From Fasciolopsis buskii (lineage: Eukaryota > Platyhelminthes > Trematoda > Plagiorchiida > Fasciolidae): a stretch of 64,000 nucleotides of DNA. Location of the stretch: positions 100,835 through 164,834 of the forward strand of contig LUCM01004751.1 of the NCBI GenBank assembly GCA_008360955.1, given 5' to 3'. Positions 1 through 11,077 of the stretch are shown one piece after another (the stretch's first letter is position 1; the number at the start of each line of letters is the position of its first letter). The position numbers and the translations under genes are program-made. The notes beneath the pieces are model-generated. The model was given only the letters and a program-made list of their open reading frames with translations, ran no database searches and was not told where the DNA came from.

Positions 1-1530
1 AAAGTTACCAATAAAATTCTTTCTGATCCAGCGCATCCTCTGCATAACGATCTTTCAAAGTGTCGCTCTCATAATTAAACGCAATTCACTTTTCGTTCCA
101 TACCCTCCAGAATCAGTATTTATAGGAACTTCACTGACCGATTTTTAGCACGAATTTTTACAAACCGTGACAGCGTTTCAGACGAAATCCTGAGCAATTT
201 GATTTTGTGCTATGGTTACACCTGGATGGGTTCATTTATATTTTTCACGAGTCCTTGAGTGAATGTTGCGTTTTATTTTTTCTAATCTTATTTCGAACTC
301 CTATTTTTTTCATTTAAATGCGACATCATCTATCGAACGCAAAAAGTCCATACAAAACAATAAAATGAAATACAAGATAATTCAGAAAGCATGCATCTAA
401 CAAGCGCAAACAACGTTGAAGGTGCTAATACGCAAAACCAACGTGAGTCACGGCTCGGAGATTCAATGGGCAAGAACCAAAACTTACAAATCCGAAAAAC
501 TGCACTCGTGCAGAACACGAGCACCAAACAGGCAGCCCGCAGTAATTGCACAACGAGCGACCTTGGAATTCCCTTGCTTTCAGTCCGAGTTATCATAAGA
601 TGGCAGAACATTATTGCGAAATAATTGGTCGTCCGGGTTCCCGCAACGAAACTCTTTGGACCAGACGACGTATCGACAACGGGATAGTGGAATAACTCTA
701 GGTGGTTCCAACTCTCATTTGTATCAGCTTAAAGTGGGGATTTAGTCAAATGCTCTCCTATCCACCATCTTCTCATTATCGCAATTCACACATTGTGCTT
801 CTCAAACACAGCTAGGTATACACTATCTAGTCTTCCCCTGAATTCGAATACTGACACCACCTCGACAGCGTTTTCCTTAAGTTTGTTTCAGTCGTTCAAC
901 ACTCCTGCGCCAAAAATTTGCTTCCCGACCCGGTCGTTACATGCCTTCCTGTGCAGCCGTTTTCTCGCAACCGCTGCACTTCATTCTGAATTACATGGAA
1001 CAGGGCACCACGGCGATCCCTTATCTCTGCCAGTTTCCGGGGCATGAAGGCAAAATTCTTGTTTGTCCACTTTCGTGCTCTTCGCATCCTCAGTGTCATT
1101 TGGACCTGGAGGCTTGCAGGCTTCCACGGGTTGTTATCATCGGTGAAAGTTCTATCACTGTCAGTCTTTCTCGAAATCCACAAAATTCAACTCAAATGAA
1201 AATCTCGCGCACTTTTTGACCTCTCACTGGTCTTGATCATTCGCTTCAGCTAATGCAGAAACTTTTCCACCACGGGTCGCGTACCGTCTTTCTTCCTCCG
1301 GTTTCTGGCACTTGCAAATCTGGCGGCTCTGGTTGTCCCTCGAGAGGAGAGCTCAGTTAACTTCAGTCCAATTTTCGCGCAGCAAGTTTTGACCCACAAC
1401 ATCCGAGCTCCCAGAAGTCGATCCATTCGGGTGTGCGTCCATTTTTTCAAAGTCCAAGTCAATGGCTCGGCATTCATCTCTTGTCCTGACGTAAAATACT
1501 CTTCCGGGAGCAGATGCCCCAACTCGTTGT
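1..1530. other. Intergenic, nothing recognised
   Basis: Several short frames (up to 95 codons) on both strands. The minus frames at 1522-1250 and 1183-896 are basic and could be the worn continuation of the LINE RT at 2096-1560, but no RT motif could be read in them. Confidence 0.4.
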
Positions 1531-1559
1531 TACACTCGGGCCTTGGATTTCGAATAACT

Positions 1560-2096
1560 CCAAATTGATCCGAAATAGGCGATGATTCAATGAATCAAAG
1601 CCTATTTGAATTTTTGATAATATACTTTAACTTGCCTACCCCTATCAATTCTTTACTTGGCTTTATCCATGAAAAACAAGAAATCCGCGAGAGAAGACCT
1701 ACTATCCGTAAAATCTTGCGGATAGGGACAGAGCCCCGGGCGCTTTATTAGACAATGGGAGATGTTAATACGGACCAAATTCACCATCACCTTGCACGCT
1801 CGTGAGACGGACTGGCCTGAATTTTCCCATGGCGAAGTTCGTCCCAGCCAACGCTAATGCAAGTCACCAAATCAAGGATATTGCATTCTGGTTTATGTTG
1901 GCTCGGAATATCTTGGAAACCGGGCTGTCGATGACTTGTTGATTGAAGGATGAATATTGTCTGACCCAACAGGCTTGGTTTTGTTCAAACCCTTCAGCTG
2001 CCTACTTATATTTTCTTCCTTTATCAACAGATCTCTGATTATCTGCAGTGGGGTATGTAGGACAGACTCAGGAACACCTGTTAACCCCATGGACAC
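1560..2096 (-). mobile_element. Non-LTR (LINE) reverse transcriptase fragment, dead
   Basis: On the minus strand at about 2030-1930 a frame reads ISRQLKGLNKTKPVGSDNIHP, equivalent to the LINE RT entry motif L-x-x-L-x-x-x-K-S-P-G-P-D-x-I-H-P. Near 1850-1800 a shifted frame gives KFRPVRLTSVQG, matching the N-(Y/F)-R-P-(I/V)-S-L-T-S-V motif. Near 1600-1560 another frame gives IGFDSLNHRLF, matching the catalytic motif A, (K)AFDSVNHRLL. The three motifs are in the right order but in different frames, so the copy is broken. The CR1/L2-type spacing is suggestive; the clade is not settled. Confidence 0.65.
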
Positions 2097-2099
2097 CGA

Positions 2100-3860
2100 C
2101 TAAGTACATGGAGATGGCTACTAGTAATCTGGTCGACCTCCCTTTCCCATACCTATATCTCATTTCATCCTGTAATGTATGTAGGAATACATTAGTTGTT
2201 GTCCATCCTTCCAACACCTCAATTCCCGGTTGTGTCACAAGCTAACGCGGTTGCTCTGGCTTGCAGTTTAGTCAGGCGCGTATTACGATGCCCTCTGCAC
2301 GTTCGCGATAGCCCTGGGCTGTAATCTTCACTGTCAGGTGATCACTCATCCCACATAGAGCGCTGCACTGGGATTTCTAGGCCGCATTCAGGCCACTAGC
2401 AATTGCAATCTCTAGAAACGACATCCTCAGACAGCATTCTCTCTGAATTGCTTATGCGGCACACTTAAAAGTAACCACTCCAGGAAGACTAGCACCACTA
2501 AAAAAGCTCCCCAAATGATGGTTCTATTGCATATATTCGATAAGGCAAATCCTGCAAAATGCTCCTTTGTAGCAGAATTCATGAGAACACTACGGCACAA
2601 ATGAATTCAATGCTTTGACCCATGTACGCTTCCATTTTGCTTAGAAGTTCTTTTTGTTGGCATTCAGCGAGCGATTCTGACACTCAATGGCCTGGAATCC
2701 ACGGGTAACACGTGTGAAGGGAAATTGGATTTCGTTTAGGTATTCGTGATCGCATATTTGAGGCTTATTTTTGCCTGCATATTAATTGCATTTGAAATTC
2801 AGTATTGGTAAATGCGCGAATCAGCTGTGTTTGGGCTTTGAGATTCGCGTTTGTCTGCACATCCACCATTCCTTAGTAGACCATCTGAGAAGCAGAGATT
2901 CGAATTTCCCAGATTTCCTTCACAATACAATGTAAAATGGAAGTAACCTGGAAAGTCCCTGGTAAATTCTCGGTGCTTTCGTTTCCGTAAAGTGAGTCAA
3001 ACCTACTAGACTCGTCACTGCCGGCTCAGGATTTATTGGTATCGACTCTAAGAATAATGAATTTGACAAGCAGAAGATTTGGGATCAGAGAGGCAGTTAG
3101 CCGCAGCCAGAAACAAGCCGGAATTTCGGAGCGAGTCATTACACACGAAGTGGCACGACGTCCTGTTGTAGATCGATCTGAGGGCAAAGGCCAAATATAT
3201 GTTTATACACTGGTGAAGCGCCTCTTTCAGCCGGGCCAATCACCGTTCAACTTACCTAGGATAAAATTATTGACGTTCGCAGAACGCCAAGGACAGCATT
3301 GCGGGCTTATGAGGCAAAGGAAAGTTTCACTGAACCCAAGATTTTGGCTACGGTAAAGACCACAAGGCCATATGCGCCATTGTCGAGAACGACATGGAAA
3401 GACTATCGATGGATGCTCCAATTCGCCTCCACAGTGAATGTTTCAGTACAAAGAAAATTATGAAAAACAAGTTCGGGCAGCCATTTGGAATTGCCCGAAA
3501 TCAGTTTCATACTGCATTGCCCGACGAGTGACCCAACAAAAAAAGATCTAGAGATGAAGATAGAACTGCGCTAAAGGCCAGGATCATCTAAGATATAGAA
3601 CGACCTGAGCGCGATACCTACATTGCAGGGCATGGCACATCATCTATCGCGGTTTCTCATTTTCAGCATAATATACATTCGGTGACCGTTATCGAAAATC
3701 GAACAACAATCATGCCACTAGCGTAAGAGGAAACAATCCAAAGGAAGACGCTCACAGAAGAATTCTGGAAGCAGTTGGCAAAGATCAAATCAACAATAAT
3801 GATCAAACCATCAAAGGCCAAAGAAGGCGCCCACGTCATACGCGACAAGCAACCAAGAGA
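2100..3860. other. Intergenic, one basic open frame
   Basis: A plus-strand frame of 106 codons at 3036-3356 (EVARRPVVDRSEGKGQIYVY and on) is basic and looks like worn retroelement sequence, but I cannot name the domain. The remainder shows nothing. Confidence 0.35.
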
Positions 3861-3861
3861 T

Positions 3862-4590
3862 TCGCAGCATGAACTGCCAACGAAAAACTGCATACTTCTG
3901 AATAAGTCATGAGAGCTAGCTGGACCCCGAAACGCTCATACGACACAAAATGTTATCACACATTTACCGTTCAACTGCTTGCGCATCTCCATATCTCTGG
4001 CCACGTTTTCACTTTCTGTTTACTCCCCACTACACCGGCCGGAGCAAACTTCAGGCTGTTTCCCCTTCTCCCTCCGGTTTCGGCTTCAGGCCCAACAATG
4101 ACCAGCCCTCCTATCCACCGACAAAAAGAAAGTGCAGATGCACTAGAGACCTTGCCGCCGACAACCCTCGCCTTAGCATCTGCGTTGGCTACTTACCTTC
4201 ACTGGGATGCGCTTGTCAGATCTGGCTCCCCGGCACCAGTCCGTTCATTGCAAAAACAACCCAAACTATGTCGCTGATCGCCTTGGATACCCCTGCTCCC
4301 ATGGACCATTACGACTAGCCAGAAGCACAGTTACTACAACCACTGGAATGGCGTGCATGCACGCCCAACTTTCCCACTGTTACTGCCAGCTAAGATCAAA
4401 ATCTCCGACGTCAAAAATGACAGTACGGAGGACATTCATGGCAGGTGCATTCAAGAATTGCTTTCGCTTCTTACCTCACCTCGTTCTTTCACCCGTCGCG
4501 TCTCTCAGACCAGTTCGCCGCCAGCCGCACATGGGTGTATGGAGCAATACTGTGATTTCCACAATTACTTCTTGCTCAGTACTTAATAAA
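3862..4590 (+). repeat. Dispersed repeat, copy A
   Basis: Aligns over its whole length with the reverse complement of 11078-12012. Shared landmarks are GAGAGCTAGCT (3912), AACGCTCATACGACACAAAATG (in two parts, 3931), TTTCTGTTTACTCCCCAC (4013), a GTCGGAGATTT-type segment near 4405 and TTCACCCGTCGCGTCTCTCAG (near 4490). Frames here look open (122 and 171 codons) but the shared changes do not respect one frame, so I do not call a gene. Element class is unknown. Confidence 0.8.
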
Positions 4591-5454
4591 ATCATCTTTC
4601 AAGAGGTCCGGCATAGACTTCGCTCTTTTCCTCTAATTTCATCTATGGCATCACTCCGGCCCATTTTTGTTGTTAGGTGCACATCTTCAATAGACCTCAC
4701 ACTACACCTCGCTTGGTTTTGACCATTTGCCATCGCGTTATTTTTTTCACTGGCCTTCATCTTTTCGGTTCAGCCCTCTCGAGTGCCACACAAATCTGTT
4801 TTTGGAAAATGCCTTTCACATATTTACACCTGCATCGTCCTGCGTGTCCGAGAAAAGCGCGTTTGATGCATTCAAACACAGGAGTGTTCTTGTCATTGAA
4901 ATCTACTGGCTTTTGAATGCTAACACGAGTTAATTTACAACTTCAAAACCTCCACTGCTGGCTCCAGAAATTACCATGTAGTCCTATGAAAAGATCAGCC
5001 TAAGTTTGAATTTCGACTAACAAATTCGTCCCTTTTCGTATACCAATGCAGACTTTTAGTACGCTCCAAACTGTAATTCTTCAGTGACCCATGAATGCAC
5101 TAGCATAGATCTCTTTTGTCAGGTCTGTCTTTGTCCTCCGTTCTCCCCCTGGACCATCCCTGCAAATGTAGGTCCTTAACTTGGGCAGGCCTCTGGCTAA
5201 TCCAGAAATATTTCACTACATATCCATTCGTGAAGTAATTTGGATGTTTTGATTAGTCGACTATCCCAGATTAGAGAAAGAGAATGTTATACCTTACGAA
5301 CTGCTATGGGGCGCAGTTATGGGGGCTATTACTGGAAGCTGCATGTTGGGGGTTTCCATGGGTGTGGCAAGGCAAAGAAAATGCTGAGAGACCTGTTCGG
5401 ACAACCTCTGAAAATTGCCGGAAATCTGACTGACAGCATGTAGGGCCGGTTGTC

Positions 5455-5635
5455 TTAACGCAAATCTCGTATTACGTTTGCTTGCGTTTAATCGTTTTGA
5501 CTACAATTGCGGCACTCTAACTCGGTTGTGTACGATTGAAATACTGAGAACACTGAAAGTTGACCGGCACAAAGTAAAGGTAGTCGGAAGCGGTAGCGGG
5601 TTGAATATATTTTGACGCGATTGGGGGATGCATGA
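5455..5635 (+). repeat. Dispersed repeat, short copy
   Basis: Matches 13630-13810 in the same orientation, for example TCTCGTATTACGTTTGCTTG against TCTCGTATTTCGTTTGCTTG, and later AGGTTGGATATATTTTG-like. Translation of the plus strand gives two similar peptides (RLLAFNRFDYNCGTLTRLC here, RLLAFNRCDYLCVTLTRLC in the other copy), and the minus strand is also fairly open. It lies directly beside the gypsy RNase H fragment but does not read as gypsy sequence. Confidence 0.65.
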
Positions 5636-6460
5636 CTAACAAGCGATAATTATCGGTAGTCCGTGATCACTTTGAATGGCCATCTCTCTGCCACAGGCGT
5701 ACCTATGGAAAAGTTTTAAAGTGAACACTCGCACGCACCTTTTTTCTATCTGGGCATGGTTCTTTTCGGCCGGAAGAAGATTGCTGCTGCGGCAAACGAT
5801 TGGCCTCCCAACTTGTAGAAGTACCGCTGCAAAGCCCGGCTGGCTAGCGTCGCACTGTACTATGAGAGGCAGGTCCAGCACGTTGCAGGCCAATATATTT
5901 GTGGTATTTAGTGCCTCCTTTATTATTTAGATGTTTTATCAAAGTATTTCCCATTTTCACTGTTTCCTCACGTGTTAGTTGTTTATTGAGTCACACTAAA
6001 CTTGCCAAGTGAGTCAAACATCTGCTGAGGTACGTAACCATTCTATTTAGTTGCAAAACGCCCCTTGGATCTTCGGAAGTGGCATGTTTACTATCGCCTT
6101 GACTTCTCCAAGACTGGCCATCAGGCCGTTGTCTGTCAGGATGTACTCATGGGAAGCTGCAATTGTCACTCAGTAGCAAAATGTTTCTATCCCGAGGCGT
6201 ACCTTGTTGCAGACACCGTTCAGGGATTTCTTCTGGATGTCCTATCATAGGCCAGGGTGTCATCAACAGCGCATGCTACGCCTTCCAGATTACCCAGCTT
6301 TAGGACGAGAAGCTCCTGGAAAATTTCACTAGAGGACGTTAGGCCAAACCTGAAACGGATCCAACGGAAACGGCCGAAAAACGTCACGCGATATGTGTCG
6401 TGTCCACAACAGCCGACAATCAAAGGAGTCCATGTTGCTATAGGAACTGCCCACACACCC
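5636..6460 (-). mobile_element. Ty3/gypsy pol fragment (RT to RNase H), dead
   Basis: Read on the minus strand. From 6400 to about 6260 the frame gives RFRWIRFRFGLTSSSEIFQE then GVACAVDDTLAYDR, the gypsy palm with the F/Y-x-DD box present as AVDD. A frame-shifted continuation to about 6030 gives NGLMASLGEVKAIVNMPLP, the usual sequence after the palm. From 5893 to 5636 an uninterrupted frame gives LPLIVQCDASQPGFAAVLLQ and later NHAQIEKRCVRVF, the RNase H domain with its first catalytic Asp in CDAS. Stops and frameshifts lie between the blocks. Gag, protease, integrase and LTRs were not identified. It lies on the opposite strand to the BEL/Pao element that starts about 0.7 kb to the right. Confidence 0.85.
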
Positions 6461-7099
6461 TCGGCATTTCCTGGATTCAGCGGACCACAATTTACGAGTG
6501 CGAAGCTTTGCCAGTTTCCTAGGCGCTAGAAACTTGAACAACAAATAAACAGTCAAACAGAGAAGTCGGGGCAGAAGTAAGATCGGAAAAACAGATATTC
6601 ACGTTAGCAAGCTAATTAGCGGGGTGCTCCTTAGCCATTGCTATATGGGCAGCAAAAATCCCGATCTTTATAGTTCAATACAAACCAGGCAAAAAAGCTT
6701 TTGGTGAAGAGAGTGCCTTGGGGTGATCTTCTGGAACCGTAGGATGACTGTCCACCACCATGACGTGGAGGAAATGCAAGTTCCCTCTCTGTCATTGCAG
6801 AATTGCGCCAAAGCCCCGGATCACCAAGGCCACAGAACAATCTGGGCACTATATCCGCATTGTAAGATATGGTCCGGCATCTCTCGCAGTTCCGAAGAAT
6901 CTCAGATGATGAAGCAGATTCCATAAACTGGGAAGTTCTCAAGACTACCTTTGAGGATCTATCGGATTACCCAGACCGGCAGCCAACAACAGATGAGAGT
7001 GGATTCGACCGCCTAACCCGGGACAATAACAGACCACCAGAGCTGTCTACCAGCCAGCTGCGCTATGTCATCAAAAATCATTTTCGAGTGCGACCTTAG

Positions 7100-7530
7100 G
7101 CAAGTATACATGCTATTTCGTTTGACGATGTGTCCTTCTGACTGCAAAGTTCAAGGCACCGACCGGAGATTATCCGACTGTCCGAATTTCCTAGAGGCCC
7201 CCACGGAAGAACACTGGAATGCGGCAAAAACGCCGGTGGCTCCGTCATTTGCTTGAGGAGATCTCACCGTGCATTTGGATAAAATCCCGATGCGTTGATG
7301 AGAGGTGCCTGTAATGGCACGACAAATTTCTTTATCAGGCAAGAACACTGCCCCTTCATGATACTCAAGGGACAGTTGTGGTTTGCTCGATTTGTCAGAC
7401 CGCAAATAAACCAGTTCGCTTGGGGGTGGTCCACGTGGAACCGGTCGCCTTCACCGGGTTGGTTAAAGCGCTTGCGCTCGTCGACAGTGCATAGGATACG
7501 GATTTAATCAGTGAACGATTGCGTAAAACA
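7100..7530 (+). pseudogene. BEL/Pao gag zinc-knuckle region and protease remnant
   Basis: At 7160-7225 one frame reads RLSDCPNFLEAPTEEHWNAA, the usual lead-in to the gag knuckles of BEL/Pao (C-x-F...ER/EHW...K). Frame-shifted Cys and His residues follow to about 7365. At 7440-7525 comes a retroviral-type protease core, ALALVDSA followed by a stop and then DLISERLR, where the canonical active site is LLDSGSD; here the Gly of DSG is Ala and the next codon is a stop. Gag would package the RNA and the protease would process the polyprotein. Both are non-functional. Their order directly upstream of the RT supports a single parent element. Confidence 0.72.
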
Positions 7531-8229
7531 TCCCACTGCGATGAGTCAGACGCCTTCATTTGTGAGCGAGGTGGGCGGGATGCAGATCATGGCTGCCAGT
7601 CGACTGAGTTTAAAGCTCGCTTCTATAGTAGTGGTGAAAAGAGATCCAAATTTCCACTTACACTAGCCAACCTGAAGATATGAGCCCGAAAATCAGTCGA
7701 TGAAATTTTGTCCAGGTTGCGGCACTTGTTAGACGCGAGCGTGGTCAATTCCGAAGTGAAGTTAAAGATCCGCGGCAAGTTTCGATGTGTCGAAAGCACA
7801 CTGGATTATGGAACAGACTCGGTAAGTCCCGGGTGCCATACGCAAAGTGCACCTAAAAGGGTGGTGCTTCGGGCGAAAAGGATTTACTCAACTACTTTAC
7901 TGCAGGGCCGGAGATTATAAAGCAGTAATTAAATTGTCTGTGCGGTCAAGAAGGAAGCGATAGTCCCAAGGCATCGGATGAATACGCTATTGTGTTTTGG
8001 AGATTGTATGCGAGGACCGGAACTTTTCGAGTTCCTTTGGGGTTGCCGCTCCCGTGGCTTTCATAGACAGAATGCATTGTGAATAACAGGTCGCACGCGC
8101 TTCAAATGTTGGGACACTTAAAGGAAATTTTCCACAGTTACAGGAAACCCCTGGAACAATACCCCAAAGTAAGGGCAAATACGGAACCATTGGGTACGTA
8201 GAAATCGTAGCTAGACCCAAACTGCTGTA

Positions 8230-9075
8230 AATATATGACGTCTGCCTCAACATCCCATGCCGAAATTTAAAAAAGCGCTTCGTGCAGTGTTGCATTGGAC
8301 AGCAAAGTTTCAAAGAACGTCGGTCAGTATTCGGCCGATGTGGGGGCCAGGTTGGACTACATCACTGACCGAGGCTTTCTAACGCTTTTGAGTGCTTAAA
8401 ATCACAGTATCTGCTGACATATGAAAAAGTTTCCTGCAAATGGAGGCGCAGAACGAAAACCGAAACACGCTTCGTCCCTTATTGTGAGCTGATAGAAATA
8501 AAGACAAACCAGTGATGGAGTGCGGGATAAAAATTCTTTTATTCATTGCAGTATCATCGACACTTTGCGCTAATTGCGCATTGAAAAGTATAGCGGAAAT
8601 ACAGGGAAAGCCAGGTGAATGGAGCATAGTGGATGGTGTTGCCAACACAATTCGTTGACTGCTACTTCTGAGGGTTATTTATGGGGGGAGAAACGACGAA
8701 ATCACACTTAGCGGGGTCGATATAATTGCTAAAGATGATAGTTTCTATCTTACAAATTCGATGTCCAACGACCCCGGGCCCCAAAAGTTACTGAAGGCAC
8801 ACAACCAACTAAAACTCGTCGGCCGTATTATTTCCTGCGAAAGTCGAAAACAATCTTGGGGTGCAATGGGACGCCAGGAGTGATGTGTTCGTTTTCCAAC
8901 TGGACATTCCCGACGGGACATTGACACATGAAGTTATCCTATCATCTGTTGTACGGGTTGTACAATCCTCTTGTGTCACTCTTCCCTTGGCTGCTTCCAG
9001 GAAGGATGTTGCTACAGCAATTGTGCAGGAATAAAACTGGTTGGACTACCCAGAAGATGACTTGTCGTGGGAAGG
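8230..9075 (+). pseudogene. BEL/Pao reverse transcriptase remnant
   Basis: The clearest block is 8854-9072, one frame reading LGVQWDARSDVFVFQLDIPD and continuing to a stop, then NWLDYPEDDLSWEG. LGV(Q/R)W is the characteristic box just after the BEL/Pao polymerase domain, followed by the thumb region. Upstream at 8558-8660 a frame reads TLCANCALKSIAEI, corresponding to the SPTCANYAL box before the catalytic YVDD. I did not find a readable YVDD. Several frame shifts and stops separate the blocks. The polymerase would copy the element RNA to DNA; this copy cannot. Confidence 0.75.
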
Positions 9076-9079
9076 GTGT

Positions 9080-10500
9080 CTGATCTGTCCCATGGCATTA
9101 AGGAGCATCACATTTCCGCGATGCCTCTTTCCGAAAAGAAGAGTTTTACACCCTTTCAGGCTCATCGGAAGTGGGTAATTGTGTCGCAGAGTATGGTCGG
9201 TGGGGTAGAGGAGACGGCAGTCACGAAGTTAAGATATTGCCGGCCAATGGTTCAGTCGCACCTTTGAAGTCGATAACGACTCCACGCCCAGGGCTATGTG
9301 CGGCAGTTTTGAAAGTGAGGGCGATATACTGATTAATCCTTATGTAAGCTTGACGCCAAAGGTCCAGTCATCCCGCCAGCAAGGCTTATATGCTCTCACG
9401 ACATACGCATACACTGGAGGGACTCGTGGGAGAATATCAAGTGAGGAGGGCCATACGGAAATGGGTCTGTAGCGTGCGCGGAAGAGCTGCGGTAAAGCGA
9501 GTACTCAAAAGGCACCCACAATGTTAGGGGCGCGCGACCGCGGTGGGAAGGCAACTCATGGCCTCGATTCCGACGTGCAGAGTGACTCCCAGTCAGTGGC
9601 CGTTCAGCGTTGCTGTGACGACAAGATATTTTGGGGCTTGTCTCAATTGACGGCAGCGCATGTTTGCCCCAGCTGCACATTAGTTGGTGTCTGATCAAGA
9701 ATTAATGGGCAAAAATTTCGGACCAGTCGAAGATTTGAGTTTATCTGTCAACCCAGCCCTGATGGGACAATAAAGGAAAAAGAAGAGCTTGATACGCGAG
9801 ATTAGTGAGACTGTGTTGATAATGAGAGAAAGATGTTAACTAGGGCATTGGTTAGCGATTATTATTCAGTTATTTCAGCAAAACCACATTACGAATGGTG
9901 TAATGGTTACTCGTCTCTGTCAGTGGTAATGAGAATACATTCACTGCAAGAAAACAATAGTAGCAACGAACTGCATGCGAAGGCATTTTGAACAGTGACC
10001 GGCGGACAATGATTAAAAAAGGTGGGCTCGGCGGGATTTTGAAGAATACTCTTATATCAGTCCAAATACTGTTGAGCTAATTCGGAGCTTTTACGTTGGA
10101 ATCCGGGCATGAAGCATGGCACACTGAAACTTTGGTCCTCCTTATTCAATGACTTTGTAACCCCCGTACGCCAATCTTCGTGACGGAGTAAAGGACATTT
10201 GTTCAGATCAGCTCGAAGAAAAATGATGTCAGTGATTGAACGACAAACTCTTGAATACCAAATTTTAAACGCGGTGCTAAGTGAAAGGTTACCAGCATCT
10301 TCCAGCAACAAGCAATTCGGCTTTGACCCTTAGTAACGTATTAGCATTAAGATCTCGCAGTAAACCTATGGAATTTCGGGGGGTATAGATTCTCGGGTGG
10401 AATTAAGACAATTGCTTAACTAGGGCCTTTTGGGGAGGGTCGCTGCGAGAATACCCACCAATTCTGCCATCCCAAACAAAGTGGATACCTGGTGAAGGGC
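9080..10500 (+). pseudogene. BEL/Pao RNase H and integrase remnant
   Basis: At 9212-9320 a frame reads DGSHEVKILPANGSVAPLKS and then ITTPRPGLCAAVL, matching the RNase H segment whose hallmark is (V)APLK-x-TIPRLEL-x-A. Integrase follows: 9476-9525 RGRAAVKRVLKRHPQC (the zinc-binding HHCC region, partly degenerate), 9528-9640 ending CRVTPSQWPFSVAVTTRYFG, which corresponds to the PF-x-x-VG-x-DYFGP start of the catalytic core. Near 10170-10330 comes the region after the core (MSVIERQTLEYQILNAVL), and at 10423-10495 FWGGSLREYPPILPSQTKW, equivalent to the conserved FW-x-RW-x-x-EYLP-x-L motif at the C-terminal end. The catalytic Asp and Glu are not all readable. Confidence 0.75.
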
Positions 10501-11077
10501 CGTTTGGGGCAAGCGAGGCAAGTGAAGCTGGCGAGACAGGTGAAGCTGGCGACGAGCAAGTTCATGACTCTTCATGGCTTTTCAGTGTGACAGGGCAGGT
10601 GGCAACGAGTTTCGATAGACTTACAGAAACGGTTACCTTTGGAAGTGCAAATAGGACAGTGATTAGCGATATGCAATGCATGCGCCCCTTGGAATTTGAG
10701 GAAAGAGTGAATGGTACGACCGTTTCCGAAAGTGGATGGTAAGCGAATTTCAGAGGGAGAATATGCGAAGGCTGGAAACACTGTATTCATATGTAAAACA
10801 ATCTGTTTTCATCCACTGTACTAAGTCAATGCAGCACTGAATGCCGGCCTTTCTTCGCAAACAGCCGCCAAATAAAATCGTCCGTGTGACTTTGACAGAT
10901 GAATTGAAATAACTTCCCTCACTAACAACATGCGCCTAAGTCATATGCCAACACCTTCTCCCAAGACCGCGACGCCACAGAGGAGATAATGAATCAAGCA
11001 TCGTTTTTAACACATAGCAGTATTCAGCACAAATCCACCCAGCAAAGAACCCACATATTCCAAGTTTTTCATGTGCT

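Larger units (their letters stand above)
7100..10500 (+). mobile_element. Decayed BEL/Pao LTR retrotransposon, coding region
   Basis: A BEL/Pao-type retroelement read on the plus strand, in the expected order: gag zinc-knuckle region, aspartic protease, reverse transcriptase, RNase H and integrase. Each block is recognisable only after shifting between frames, and stops break every block, so the copy is dead. The span of about 3.4 kb is shorter than a typical 5-6 kb BEL/Pao coding region, which suggests internal deletions, mainly between protease and RT. An open stretch at 6870-7099 may belong to the gag N-terminal part. No pair of LTRs was found by eye. The family is known from many animals including flatworms; the call rests on the LGVQWD box and the integrase and RNase H motifs described in the sub-entries. 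Confidence 0.8.

Noticed and set aside
6631..6942. Possible gypsy gag zinc knuckle on the minus strand (NCERC..., FCGLGDPG)
   Set aside because: The Cys and His spacing does not complete a CCHC box, and the area may instead belong to the BEL/Pao gag on the other strand.
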